From positions 1-64,000 of IMG/VR virus record IMGVR_UViG_3300025120_009952: a stretch of 64,000 nucleotides of DNA; one strand, 5' to 3'. Source of the DNA: a virus. Each line of letters starts with the position of its first letter. Positions within the stretch are counted from its first letter, which is position 1. Below are positions 15,238-23,549 of this stretch, piece after piece. The notes beneath the pieces were generated by a model, which was not told where the DNA came from, searched no databases, and was given only the letters and a program-made list of their open reading frames with translations. Made by a program: the position numbers and the translations under genes.

Positions 15238-16283
15238 TGGTCAAATTCATATACCTAGATCGACATTGGGCAATGATAAAAAAACATTACATAAAAAACT
15301 TAGACCAAATTTGGTCGCAGGGTAAAGTAGTGTACGAAGATTTGCAAGTTGTTGATTTAATAAAACAACACACTAACAGAAAATATGTTACTCTCACTAA
15401 CAGTTGCACGGATGCAATCACAATGATGATACAAGCATCATTAGAACCTGGCAGTGAAATAATTTGTCCTGCATACAGTTTTTATGCAACTGCCCATGCC
15501 ATATCCAGAGCAGGCTGTAAACCTGTGTTCGTCGATGTGGACAAAAACTATCATTTGGATTTAGATAAAATTAAACTAACGTCAAAGACTAAGGCAATGT
15601 TATTTGTGTCATTGTTCGGCAATCCCATGAACTATCCCGAAGTTTTAAAGTATTGCAAAACAAATGACATCATTTGTTTAGAAGATGCCGCACAAAGTTT
15701 TGGTTCTTCTTATGGCAAACACAAAAGTGGTGCAGTTGGATTAGCAAGTGCTTTAAGTTTTTCACCATCTAAACCTTCACCAACTTTTGGTTTTTTAGGT
15801 GCAATGGCAACAGATGACAAAGTGGTATTCGACTATGTCCAGGATGCAAAAAAGCACAGTATGTCAAATGGCACAGTAGGACATAATTCTAATCCTGCAA
15901 GTGCGTTGGTCCTCCAACTTCAACACAGTTTAGAATTGAATGAGTTATGCCAACAACACAGAAACGATCATGCATCTACATATGACATGGCGCTGGCCAA
16001 TCATGTGGTGTTGCCGGAGAGACAAGAAAAAACAAATTGGTCAAAATATGTTATTCAAACTGATGATCGGGATGAACTTAAAACATTTTTAGACAAGCAG
16101 GGCATAGAAACTAAAATACACTACAACACATTATTACCAAAATACAAAATGTACAACAAACACACAATATATCCAAAAGCAGAATGGTTATCACATAGAA
16201 GTCTCAGCCTGCCTATAGACGCATGGATGTCGAACAAAGAATGTAATATGGTGTGCAAAGCAATAAAGGAATTCTTTTCATGA
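15237..16283 (+). CDS. Second DegT-family aminotransferase
   Basis: A PLP-dependent sugar aminotransferase, 348 residues from ATG 15237, which overlaps the deacetylase stop (TAATG). The open frame extends back to 15111 but that part is the deacetylase in another frame. Marks: LTNSCTDAITMM at about 53-64, CLEDAAQSFGSSYG at about 147-160, and the Schiff-base lysine Lys169 in SFSPSKPSPTFG. It is clearly related to the first copy (12657) but far diverged, with a shorter loop after the lysine, so the two probably act on different keto sugars. It overlaps the epimerase gene by four bases. Confidence 0.88.
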   Translation: MVKFIYLDRHWAMIKKHYIKNLDQIWSQGKVVYEDLQVVDLIKQHTNRKYVTLTNSCTDAITMMIQASLEPGSEIICPAYSFYATAHAISRAGCKPVFVDVDKNYHLDLDKIKLTSKTKAMLFVSLFGNPMNYPEVLKYCKTNDIICLEDAAQSFGSSYGKHKSGAVGLASALSFSPSKPSPTFGFLGAMATDDKVVFDYVQDAKKHSMSNGTVGHNSNPASALVLQLQHSLELNELCQQHRNDHASTYDMALANHVVLPERQEKTNWSKYVIQTDDRDELKTFLDKQGIETKIHYNTLLPKYKMYNKHTIYPKAEWLSHRSLSLPIDAWMSNKECNMVCKAIKEFFS

Positions 16284-17248
16284 ACGTACTGATACTAGGT
16301 GGGCATGGATTCATTGGTTCACATGTGAGCCACATCCTTAAAGCACAAGGACACACAGTTTCTGTGCTAGATTGCTATCATCAATACCATATATTTCCTG
16401 ACTGGGAGTATGAACCTGTGTTAGAACAAAGAAAGCAATGGGCAGGTGCTGACGAAATTCATATAGGAAAAATTGAAGATGCCTTTTTCTTAGAACATGT
16501 ATTCAAAAGTAGCAAGCCAGATATAGTAATTCATTTAGCAACATACCCGAATGCACATATGGTCAAACGTAACCCAGAAGATGCAACAGGAAATATGGTC
16601 ACAGCAAACATCAATATATTGAACGCCTGTGTAAAACATCACATTAAAAGGATAGTTTTCAGTTCAAGTTCTATGGTATATGGAGACTTCACTACAGAGG
16701 CTCCAGACGAAACCCACGCTACCAACCCACTTACATTGTATGGATCTTACAAATTGCAAGGTGAAAAGATGTGCGAAATTTGGAATAGAGAGCATGGATT
16801 AGAATACGTCATCATGCGTCCAAGTGCTTTGTATGGCACTAGAGACATGATTGTAAGAGTCATAAGTCAAATGACCAAAAGTGCTTTGGTCAATAAAAAG
16901 ATCACTGTCAATGGTCCGGACAACAAGTTAGATTTTAGTTTCGTGGAGGATGTTGCTGAATATTTTTGCAGAGTTGCATTTGAACCTACAGCGGCCAATC
17001 AAAAGTTTAACTGCACTAGAGGGCGTGGCAGGAAAATAATAGAAGCCGCGGACATGGTTCAGTCTTTGCTGGGTTCAAAGATATTGATAGAACTTAAACC
17101 ACATGATGCATTCTATCCAAACAGAGACACATTAAACAGCACAAAGATAGTCGAAACATTGAATTGGAAACCTACATATGATATAGAACAAGGTATTCCG
17201 AAATATATTGATTGGTTCTTAAAACAAGATTTTATTAGTAAACTTTAA
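16280..17248 (+). CDS. NAD-dependent epimerase/dehydratase (extended SDR)
   Basis: A sugar-nucleotide epimerase or dehydratase of the UDP-glucose 4-epimerase type. ATG 16280 overlaps the aminotransferase stop (ATGA) and gives MNVLILGGHGFIGSH, with the nucleotide motif GxxGxxG at residues 7-13. The catalytic triad is visible: FSSSSMVYGD (Ser/Thr) and LYGSYKLQGEK (YxxxK). The substrate-binding part follows with RPSALYG and FSFVEDVAEYF. The length of 322 is normal. It is the last gene of the plus-strand sugar operon; its last 14 bases overlap the end of the convergent carbamoyltransferase gene, and no terminator is visible between the two. Confidence 0.9.
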   Translation: MNVLILGGHGFIGSHVSHILKAQGHTVSVLDCYHQYHIFPDWEYEPVLEQRKQWAGADEIHIGKIEDAFFLEHVFKSSKPDIVIHLATYPNAHMVKRNPEDATGNMVTANINILNACVKHHIKRIVFSSSSMVYGDFTTEAPDETHATNPLTLYGSYKLQGEKMCEIWNREHGLEYVIMRPSALYGTRDMIVRVISQMTKSALVNKKITVNGPDNKLDFSFVEDVAEYFCRVAFEPTAANQKFNCTRGRGRKIIEAADMVQSLLGSKILIELKPHDAFYPNRDTLNSTKIVETLNWKPTYDIEQGIPKYIDWFLKQDFISKL

Positions 17249-18740
17249 CCCTGTATTCTTTTTCCCAGGCTTCTGCATCTTTTTCATCATTAACCATCGG
17301 CTTGCCTCTAATGTTAAGTGAAGTGTTTAGCAACATAGGACACCCAGTAACTCTGTACCATTCTTCTAATAATGCTCTGAATCCCGGAGAATCATCATTG
17401 CCTACAGTTTGTACTCTTGATGTACCATCTTTATGTACGATAGCAGGAAATAAATGTGGCTTCTTGCAAGGTGCTGTGAATTGCATATACGGAGATATCT
17501 CAATACCTTTAGGCATGTCAAAGTAATCATGTACATGTTCTTCTAGAATTGCTGGAGCAAAAGGTCTAAACTTTTGCCTTTTCTTAATTGTGTTGACTTG
17601 GTCCTTTATCGCTGAACCTCTAGGATCTGCTAACAAGGATCTATGTCCTAATGCTCGCGGACCAAACTCTGCTCTACCATTTGCTACACCACAAATTTTA
17701 CTTTTTGATAGTTCATATACAATGTCTTTTACTGGATATGGTCTGTCTATGTTGTAACCTAAAAACGGGTGTTTCCATTCTACCCATTCGTTGCGTTGAG
17801 CCAGTGCGGCACCTAATGCATTTCCTGAGTCTCCTGGTGACGGCATAACCCAAACATCTTCCCAAAGGTGTGATATAGTAGAGTTTGCTTTACAGTTCAA
17901 AGCACATCCACCCATATAAACTAAATTTTTACTTTTTGAAATGCGTTGTGCATATCTCATCACATTGAAAATTATATCTTCTGTCAGTGCTTGGATGCTA
18001 CAGGCAATGTCATATTCGGGAGGAAAGTCATCTTTAATTTTTGGTTTAAACGCTAGGCCTTTGTGTACATTGTGTTTCAACTTAAAGTCACCATTGCCCA
18101 TTTCTTGTATAAACTGATCTTTGATTTGCTCATAGTATATTGGCTCTCCATATGCCGCCATGCCCATTGTGATGTATTCTTCATGTAACGGTTTCAATCC
18201 AATATGATTTGTGAATGCTGTGTACAATAATCCTAGACTATGTGGATATCTTGTGCTGTGTAATTTGGTAATTTTTTGGTCTTTGGCTTCCCATATAGTA
18301 AGTGTGTCCCATTCTCCTATGGCATCTATTACCACTATTGTAGCGTCTCTAAACGGGCTCGTATAGTATCCTGCACATGCATGACTATAATGATGTTCAT
18401 GCGTTGACAGAGGTGGATTATGCTTTAATAAACCGTCAATTGATCCATTAAAGTACTGCTTCATGTACTTCTTAGGTGAGTTGCTTTGGAATGCTTGTTT
18501 CCATTCACCTGCATATATCTGTCGCTGTTTCTTTTTGAGTGGTTTTTCATACCAAGCAATTTCATCTGGTTTTCCGTGTTGTAAACAATCCTTCATCAAT
18601 TGAAGATTTATATGCTTGTCTAATTTGACTTTTGGTCCGTACCTTTCACTGTGCCCTGCGAATGCAATTTGATCATCGTCAATCAATGCAACCGCGGCAT
18701 CATGGAACAATGCACTTACACCTAAAATCTTTTTACCCAT
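17235..18740 (-). CDS. NodU/CmcH-type carbamoyltransferase
   Basis: Transfers a carbamoyl group from carbamoyl phosphate through carbamoyl-AMP to a hydroxyl, usually on a sugar. The N-terminal Kae1-like domain begins ILGVSALFHDAAVALI with a SERYGPKVKLD segment. The metal-binding HEHHYSHACAGYY lies at about residues 113-125. The C-terminal YrdC-like part has NGRAEFGPRALGHRSLLADP at about 360-379 and KFRPFAPAIL. At 501 residues it is shorter than NodU/CmcH (about 560-620). It is the last gene of the long minus-strand operon and carries an AAGGA ribosome site. The target is most likely the sugar made by the neighbouring genes. Confidence 0.9.
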   Translation of the reverse strand: MGKKILGVSALFHDAAVALIDDDQIAFAGHSERYGPKVKLDKHINLQLMKDCLQHGKPDEIAWYEKPLKKKQRQIYAGEWKQAFQSNSPKKYMKQYFNGSIDGLLKHNPPLSTHEHHYSHACAGYYTSPFRDATIVVIDAIGEWDTLTIWEAKDQKITKLHSTRYPHSLGLLYTAFTNHIGLKPLHEEYITMGMAAYGEPIYYEQIKDQFIQEMGNGDFKLKHNVHKGLAFKPKIKDDFPPEYDIACSIQALTEDIIFNVMRYAQRISKSKNLVYMGGCALNCKANSTISHLWEDVWVMPSPGDSGNALGAALAQRNEWVEWKHPFLGYNIDRPYPVKDIVYELSKSKICGVANGRAEFGPRALGHRSLLADPRGSAIKDQVNTIKKRQKFRPFAPAILEEHVHDYFDMPKGIEISPYMQFTAPCKKPHLFPAIVHKDGTSRVQTVGNDDSPGFRALLEEWYRVTGCPMLLNTSLNIRGKPMVNDEKDAEAWEKEYRVKVY

Positions 18741-19566
18741 ATAATTCCTTTAACTTGTTATTTAATATTACACTAAGATGGGTATGACTTGCAACACCTA
18801 AGTGTCCATCTGGTAATTTATCATCAGGGTCTTGCATATAACTCCAAACCGTGAAGTCTTCTTCGGGCCATCCCATGAATGTATCAAAGTTCATGCCATC
18901 CAGTATAGGATAAATCCTTCGATCATTAAAATTTTCTTTGTACAATTCTTTGTTGCCAAATGCATTAAAGAAAAGATACTTTACTTTTTTAGATTCTAAA
19001 AACTGCTGTAGGTCTACTACTTGCTCTAAATATCTTACAAACAAATCACTATCAGAGTGCTTCAGGTAAAAATCTTTTTGATAATCTCTGTCACCTTGAT
19101 AAAATGGATCTTTCGGAGAGTTCAATCCCGACTCCTGTATTTGCACATAGGTCGTATCTCCATCATTATCATAAGGACCTGTTCTGCCTTGAAATCTGTA
19201 TGGGACCACGTGATCTATTTCATTTTTTGGCCTAGCATATTCTACTCTTACTGCCGTGCTCCAACCTATTACAACATAGACATCTGCACAATCTTCGATA
19301 TCATTAATAAATTGCTTAGTACGCCTTATCATCCTGTCATTGGATCCGCCGGCCCATCCATCATTTATAAATTGACAATCCATTAATTTCCCTAACTTAC
19401 CGGGCCATGTGTCTATCAATCTCGCTTGTTCAAAGTGTTTCCAATGGAACTGCGGTTTAGCAGTCAAGTTGCCAATACCTGTGCCCCATGTAAAACTGTC
19501 ACCGTTTGCATAAATGACTGGTGTGTTAGGCTTCTCATGCCAAAATTTTCGGTAATCGTTAACCAT
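18733..19566 (-). CDS. SGNH/GDSL-type hydrolase or O-acyltransferase
   Basis: An SGNH hydrolase-like protein of 277 residues. Block I is NGDSFTWG with nucleophile Ser24. The GWAGGSNDRM segment at about 68-77 gives the oxyanion Gly and Asn74. Block V is PDGHLGVASHTHLS near 252-265, with Asp253 and His255 or His261 as the catalytic pair. There is no signal peptide, so it acts in the cytoplasm. Within a glycan cluster this class usually removes or adds an O-acetyl group. The gene starts in a TAATG overlap with the 36-residue gene upstream and overlaps the carbamoyltransferase by eight bases. Confidence 0.75.
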   Translation of the reverse strand: MVNDYRKFWHEKPNTPVIYANGDSFTWGTGIGNLTAKPQFHWKHFEQARLIDTWPGKLGKLMDCQFINDGWAGGSNDRMIRRTKQFINDIEDCADVYVVIGWSTAVRVEYARPKNEIDHVVPYRFQGRTGPYDNDGDTTYVQIQESGLNSPKDPFYQGDRDYQKDFYLKHSDSDLFVRYLEQVVDLQQFLESKKVKYLFFNAFGNKELYKENFNDRRIYPILDGMNFDTFMGWPEEDFTVWSYMQDPDDKLPDGHLGVASHTHLSVILNNKLKELYG

Positions 19567-19676
19567 TAATGGTAAATGAAAGGATCTCTCTTTTTAAGTT
19601 CTTTCAATCGTTTTTTGTATGCACGATTGGATTTCCATTTACGCCAAATGTTTTGTACCCATCTAATTATAAACAT
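19566..19676 (-). CDS. Tiny basic protein, 36 aa
   Basis: A short open frame on the minus strand, ATG at 19676 and TAA at 19566-19568. It codes for a very basic, aromatic peptide that starts MFIIRWVQNIWRKWK and ends DPFIYH. The middle is Lys/Arg-rich and helical. Its stop overlaps the next ATG as TAATG, which is exactly how real neighbours are joined in this genome. It also fills an otherwise empty 115-base gap in a fully packed operon. The function is unknown; an amphipathic membrane- or nucleic-acid-binding helix is possible. Confidence 0.6.
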   Translation of the reverse strand: MFIIRWVQNIWRKWKSNRAYKKRLKELKKRDPFIYH

Positions 19677-19683
19677 ACTCTAA

Positions 19684-21012
19684 TTATCCTATTGAATCCC
19701 ACCAATCTAATAAACGCTGGTCTTGTGAAAATATTTTTTCAAGAGTTAATTTTTTGTAATCGCGCCTAATGGCGCCTATTCTTTCTTGTTTCATCTTGCC
19801 ATCTAACCAACCCTTCTTATATTGATCAGGCCATGTCTCCTCAAACACAGGTCTGTTCTTTAATTGTTTTAGTACATCAACTAATGATTGCTGTTTTGAA
19901 TCCGCCAATGGTTCAATAAAATCTAACAGTTCGTCGACTATCTCGTTTAAAAGTTTACGTGGCAAAGCAATCGGTGATAAAACTATGTCCGGAGTGAATG
20001 CAAAGGTTACTTTGGTTAACATTTCTACATTCAACTGTTTGCTAAGCCTAAACATGTTTTTTAAATCTAACAAACCAGGGGTAGTGATTGTCAAATCTAA
20101 CCTCATTTGTCGTCCGTGACTTGCTATAGCACACCCACGTCTAAAGTTGTCCAACCATTTATTGTAGTCGAGTCCATCCCTTATCCATTCTCCTATCTTA
20201 CCTGTGCCATCTATAGATGCACATAGTTGCCAATCTCTAAAATGGACAAGCAAATCATCATACAGGTCAATACCTTTGTACTTTGTTCTACTTAAATTTG
20301 TATTGTATCTCACGTAAACCTTGTGAGCATCACCTTGATCTACAATCTGTTTCATGTATTTCCAGTGTTGTTCATACATCAACGGTTCACCACCTACCCA
20401 ATATATCTCTTCAACTAGATGATTATCAACTGCCGTTGCAAATTCTTTTTCAACTTCATCTTTTTGAAACTGTTTTATCTTTGATCTTGTAGGTTCAGCC
20501 ATCCATGCTTGGTCCTGTGGACTCCACATGTTGTTATTGCGTTGTTCTGATTCCCAACTAGAACTTAACATATCTCCACACATCCTACATTTAAAATTAC
20601 ATAGATTATTAAATCGATAATCAAAACTTACCACAGGCATTTCTGTTGACCCATCAGCAGAAGTTTTCGACCAAACGTCATCTTCTTTGTGTCCGAATAG
20701 ATGATTAAAGTAATCTCTATAAACATCTGTGTTCAGTAATTTGTTGTTACAAACCTGGCACTCTGGTAATTCTTCGCCTGCCATCATCCTACGTCTTACA
20801 CTTTTCATGTGCTCTGAATTCCAATGTTGTTGTAAAGTTTTTGGATTGTATTCTTTGTTGGCAGAGCCAGTGTCTATGTATTGTTCAAAACTTTCTGCTT
20901 TCTCTGTTGATGCACAACACATACGTCTTTCAGTCTGCGGAGACAAGTAGGTATGTGTCCATGGCGCCATGCACAAAGTTTTGTTGCCGTCTTTCTTTCT
21001 AAACTCCTGCAT
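19684..21012 (-). CDS. Radical SAM protein with N-terminal twitch-like module (copy 1)
   Basis: A radical SAM enzyme of 442 residues. The cluster motif CNFKCRMC has Cys138, Cys142 and Cys145, and YWVGGEPLMYEQ follows as the SAM-binding GGEP. Before it lies a second set of cysteines: Cys14 (LCMAPWTHTY), Cys32-Cys33 and Cys85/Cys88 (ECQVC), the pattern of a twitch domain that holds an auxiliary iron-sulfur cluster. Most SPASM/twitch enzymes have this module C-terminal, here it comes first. Twitch enzymes include sugar and aminocyclitol dehydrogenases and peptide-maturation enzymes; the substrate is unknown. It belongs to a run of five related genes and overlaps the next by 14 bases. Confidence 0.85.
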   Translation of the reverse strand: MQEFRKKDGNKTLCMAPWTHTYLSPQTERRMCCASTEKAESFEQYIDTGSANKEYNPKTLQQHWNSEHMKSVRRRMMAGEELPECQVCNNKLLNTDVYRDYFNHLFGHKEDDVWSKTSADGSTEMPVVSFDYRFNNLCNFKCRMCGDMLSSSWESEQRNNNMWSPQDQAWMAEPTRSKIKQFQKDEVEKEFATAVDNHLVEEIYWVGGEPLMYEQHWKYMKQIVDQGDAHKVYVRYNTNLSRTKYKGIDLYDDLLVHFRDWQLCASIDGTGKIGEWIRDGLDYNKWLDNFRRGCAIASHGRQMRLDLTITTPGLLDLKNMFRLSKQLNVEMLTKVTFAFTPDIVLSPIALPRKLLNEIVDELLDFIEPLADSKQQSLVDVLKQLKNRPVFEETWPDQYKKGWLDGKMKQERIGAIRRDYKKLTLEKIFSQDQRLLDWWDSIG

Positions 21013-22264
21013 CGATTAACATTTGATCAAGTTCTGGAAACGTCTTTGAAAAATTTTGATTCCTATACAAGTCAGTCCTATCTATCTCTGCTCTAAAATT
21101 TTTGAATGCTCTCATATCCATTACTGAATATTGGTCAATACGATTTACAGCAGTCTTAAGTTCTTGGTGCATTCGAGTAGGTAAATTATTGTTGTTAACT
21201 TTTTCTTTTATTCTTTCTTTAACTTCTTTTGGCAACGCCGTAATACTCATATGTCTTGGCTCATGTAGCATGTTGAAATACCAACTATCAAATTGTTTAG
21301 TTAATATCCATTGTCCCATGCCTACTAAGTTTAACACATTCAGCACATTTATTGTACAGCAAATTTGCGTTTCTATTGTGTTTACCTGTGATTTAATTTT
21401 ATCCCACTTATCAATGTTTGCATTAACTTCTCTCCATGTTGCTGGATATCTTTGATATTCAAATTGCTCCTCGACATCATCTATGCTGAAAGCAACATGA
21501 ACTTTCTTAAAATAAGGGAAAAGTTCTAGTATTTCTTTTTCTGGATATTGTGTACCATTTGTATTGTAATGAATCATCTGATCTTTGCTGTATCCTAGTT
21601 CTACAGATTTTCTAAGGACTTCAAAGTGTTCTTTGATCATCATAGGTTCACCGCCTGTGAATTCCCAATACTTTACTCCGGGAAGATAGTCTTCAAGTTC
21701 TTCCCAAAATACTTTTGTCTTACGTGGCCACTGCCCCATTTGTAGTTGCCTATAGTGCTCGGACTTTTTGAGATCTTCTTTGCTGGTGCCATCTGCTTTT
21801 AGGTAATCTAACGATTCTTGTGCCCACTTAGAACTGGACCAACTGCCACATATCCTACACTTTAAATTGCATATATTTCCTAGTTTAAGATCTAAGAATT
21901 GAATTGTTTTTGGATCAGTATCTTGATAATCTATCTTATCAAAGACCTTCGTGTACTCTAACATGTCGTAAGCAAGGATACGTTTACTTTTTCCTCCTGC
22001 TTGTTCGACACTCCAACATTTATTACAAGTGCTGGGTTTTTTCCCATCTAAGAATTCCTGTCTCAACTTTTTCATGTAATCGCTCTGGAATGCTTGTTGC
22101 AATGAATGTTCTTGCATGTTATATGGATGTCCATTAGGTTGTGTTATTAAATTGTCTGCAAGACAACATACTCTTGCCTCTCCATTTGGTGATGTTTCTA
22201 CCGATGTCCAAGGCAAAGAACAAATAGTGCGTGGTGGGGTATAAGATCTTTGTTTAAGCGCCAT
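20999..22264 (-). CDS. Radical SAM protein with N-terminal twitch-like module (copy 2)
   Basis: 421 residues. The radical SAM motif CNLKCRIC has Cys132, Cys136 and Cys139, then WEFTGGEPMMIKEH and later YNTNGTQYP. N-terminal cysteines: Cys15 (ICSLPWTSVE), Cys33-Cys34 (ARVCCLADN), Cys80 and Cys83 (CNKC). The same order and spacing as copies 1 and 3, so they arose by duplication. Residue identity by eye is low outside the motifs, so each copy probably has its own substrate. It overlaps copy 1 by 14 bases and copy 3 by 11. Confidence 0.85.
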   Translation of the reverse strand: MALKQRSYTPPRTICSLPWTSVETSPNGEARVCCLADNLITQPNGHPYNMQEHSLQQAFQSDYMKKLRQEFLDGKKPSTCNKCWSVEQAGGKSKRILAYDMLEYTKVFDKIDYQDTDPKTIQFLDLKLGNICNLKCRICGSWSSSKWAQESLDYLKADGTSKEDLKKSEHYRQLQMGQWPRKTKVFWEELEDYLPGVKYWEFTGGEPMMIKEHFEVLRKSVELGYSKDQMIHYNTNGTQYPEKEILELFPYFKKVHVAFSIDDVEEQFEYQRYPATWREVNANIDKWDKIKSQVNTIETQICCTINVLNVLNLVGMGQWILTKQFDSWYFNMLHEPRHMSITALPKEVKERIKEKVNNNNLPTRMHQELKTAVNRIDQYSVMDMRAFKNFRAEIDRTDLYRNQNFSKTFPELDQMLIDAGV

Positions 22265-23549
22265 TCAATATTGGCTCCAACTCGGGGAAAACATCTACAG
22301 TTTTCTCACTTCTTATCAGATCGAGTTGTTCAGTCTTTTTAACGAATGCAGGCAAGAACTTAGATTTGTCTCCCCCGTTCATAAAGTTCAGTGCAGATTC
22401 AAATCCATGCACTGCTCTTGTTAGTGGGTCTCTAGGACGTAACCATTCGATATGTTTCCTGTACTTCTCTTCGACCTGCCTTTTCATTTCTTGCGGCAAT
22501 AGATCGATTCTGTACCATAGAGGATCTTGTAAAATATTAATATTCAAATCAGCGGGTCTGATAAAACCTTTCATTACCCAATCTCTGTGAAAGTCAGGCA
22601 GATGAAACACATTAAAAATATTGAGTGTTGGAGAAATATAAAAATCGGCATGTGGAGCCACTTCCATCATACGTTCTCTGTTTGATTCTGTCTGTGCCCA
22701 GTCTGTGCCTTTACGCATTAGTTCTGCTCTTGGACCCATGGCATCCAAAGATGCACCTACACTGATGTCTGGAAAGTGTTTCCACATGTCTATGGCATCA
22801 TTCTTTTTGAATGCTGTTCTGCTGAAGTTGGTGTTATAAATCAATCTTACATTAGTTTTCTTTTGTTTGATAAGTTCTTCTAATATGACATAGTGCTCTT
22901 CCATAATGAGTGGTTCGCCGCCTGCGAAATAAACCTGTTCCAAGTAAGGTATATGTTCCAACAACTGCTCCATAGCATCAGTCTTAGTTTTGCCTGCATA
23001 CACTACTTTTGGTTGTGAAGGCTTGCCGTGTATCTTGACATGATCCTCGTACCAGTTTGAACTAAAAGGTATGCCACATGACCTACAACTAAAATTACAT
23101 AAATTTGAAAAACGTATATCCCAATATGTCATTTCAAATCTTTCAAACTCACCATCCTCTTTTGTTTCGTGTACTTTCTTTATGTTATGTCCAAAGTGTT
23201 GGTTGGCCGATTGACGCTGACTGAAGAAACCTGATTCTTCTTGTTCATAGCATTTTGTACATTCTTTCAAAGGTTTGTTATCCAGCATTGCTTTCCGCAT
23301 ACCTTTCATGGTATCATTGTTCCATACCTCTTTCATGCTTGTTTCTTTGATGTTGCCTACTGGGTATTCATATTTTGCAAGACAACAAGGATAGGCCCTT
23401 CCATCAGGATAAGCATGTAAATGGATCCATGGGTACATACAAAAATTATCTGACTCCATTAAAAGAAACTTTTCCTGTTCAGTCATTTCGTTCAATCCTA
23501 TTTTCAAAGGCTCTTTGGACCTATAAACTTTTGATTTGCTTAGTCTCAT
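22254..23549 (-). CDS. Radical SAM protein with N-terminal twitch-like module (copy 3)
   Basis: 431 residues. The core motif CNFSCRSC has Cys151, Cys155 and Cys158, followed by VYFAGGEPLIMEEH. The N-terminal module has Cys37 (FCMYPWIHLHAYPDG), Cys55-Cys56 (YPCCLAKY) and Cys97/Cys100 (CTKC). An extra 20 basic residues precede it compared with copies 1 and 2; a start at the internal Met in EMTEQEK is possible. The segment SVGASLDAMGPRAE corresponds to the barrel strand that follows the GGEP region. It overlaps copy 4 by four bases (ATGA type). Confidence 0.85.
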   Translation of the reverse strand: MRLSKSKVYRSKEPLKIGLNEMTEQEKFLLMESDNFCMYPWIHLHAYPDGRAYPCCLAKYEYPVGNIKETSMKEVWNNDTMKGMRKAMLDNKPLKECTKCYEQEESGFFSQRQSANQHFGHNIKKVHETKEDGEFERFEMTYWDIRFSNLCNFSCRSCGIPFSSNWYEDHVKIHGKPSQPKVVYAGKTKTDAMEQLLEHIPYLEQVYFAGGEPLIMEEHYVILEELIKQKKTNVRLIYNTNFSRTAFKKNDAIDMWKHFPDISVGASLDAMGPRAELMRKGTDWAQTESNRERMMEVAPHADFYISPTLNIFNVFHLPDFHRDWVMKGFIRPADLNINILQDPLWYRIDLLPQEMKRQVEEKYRKHIEWLRPRDPLTRAVHGFESALNFMNGGDKSKFLPAFVKKTEQLDLIRSEKTVDVFPELEPILNGA

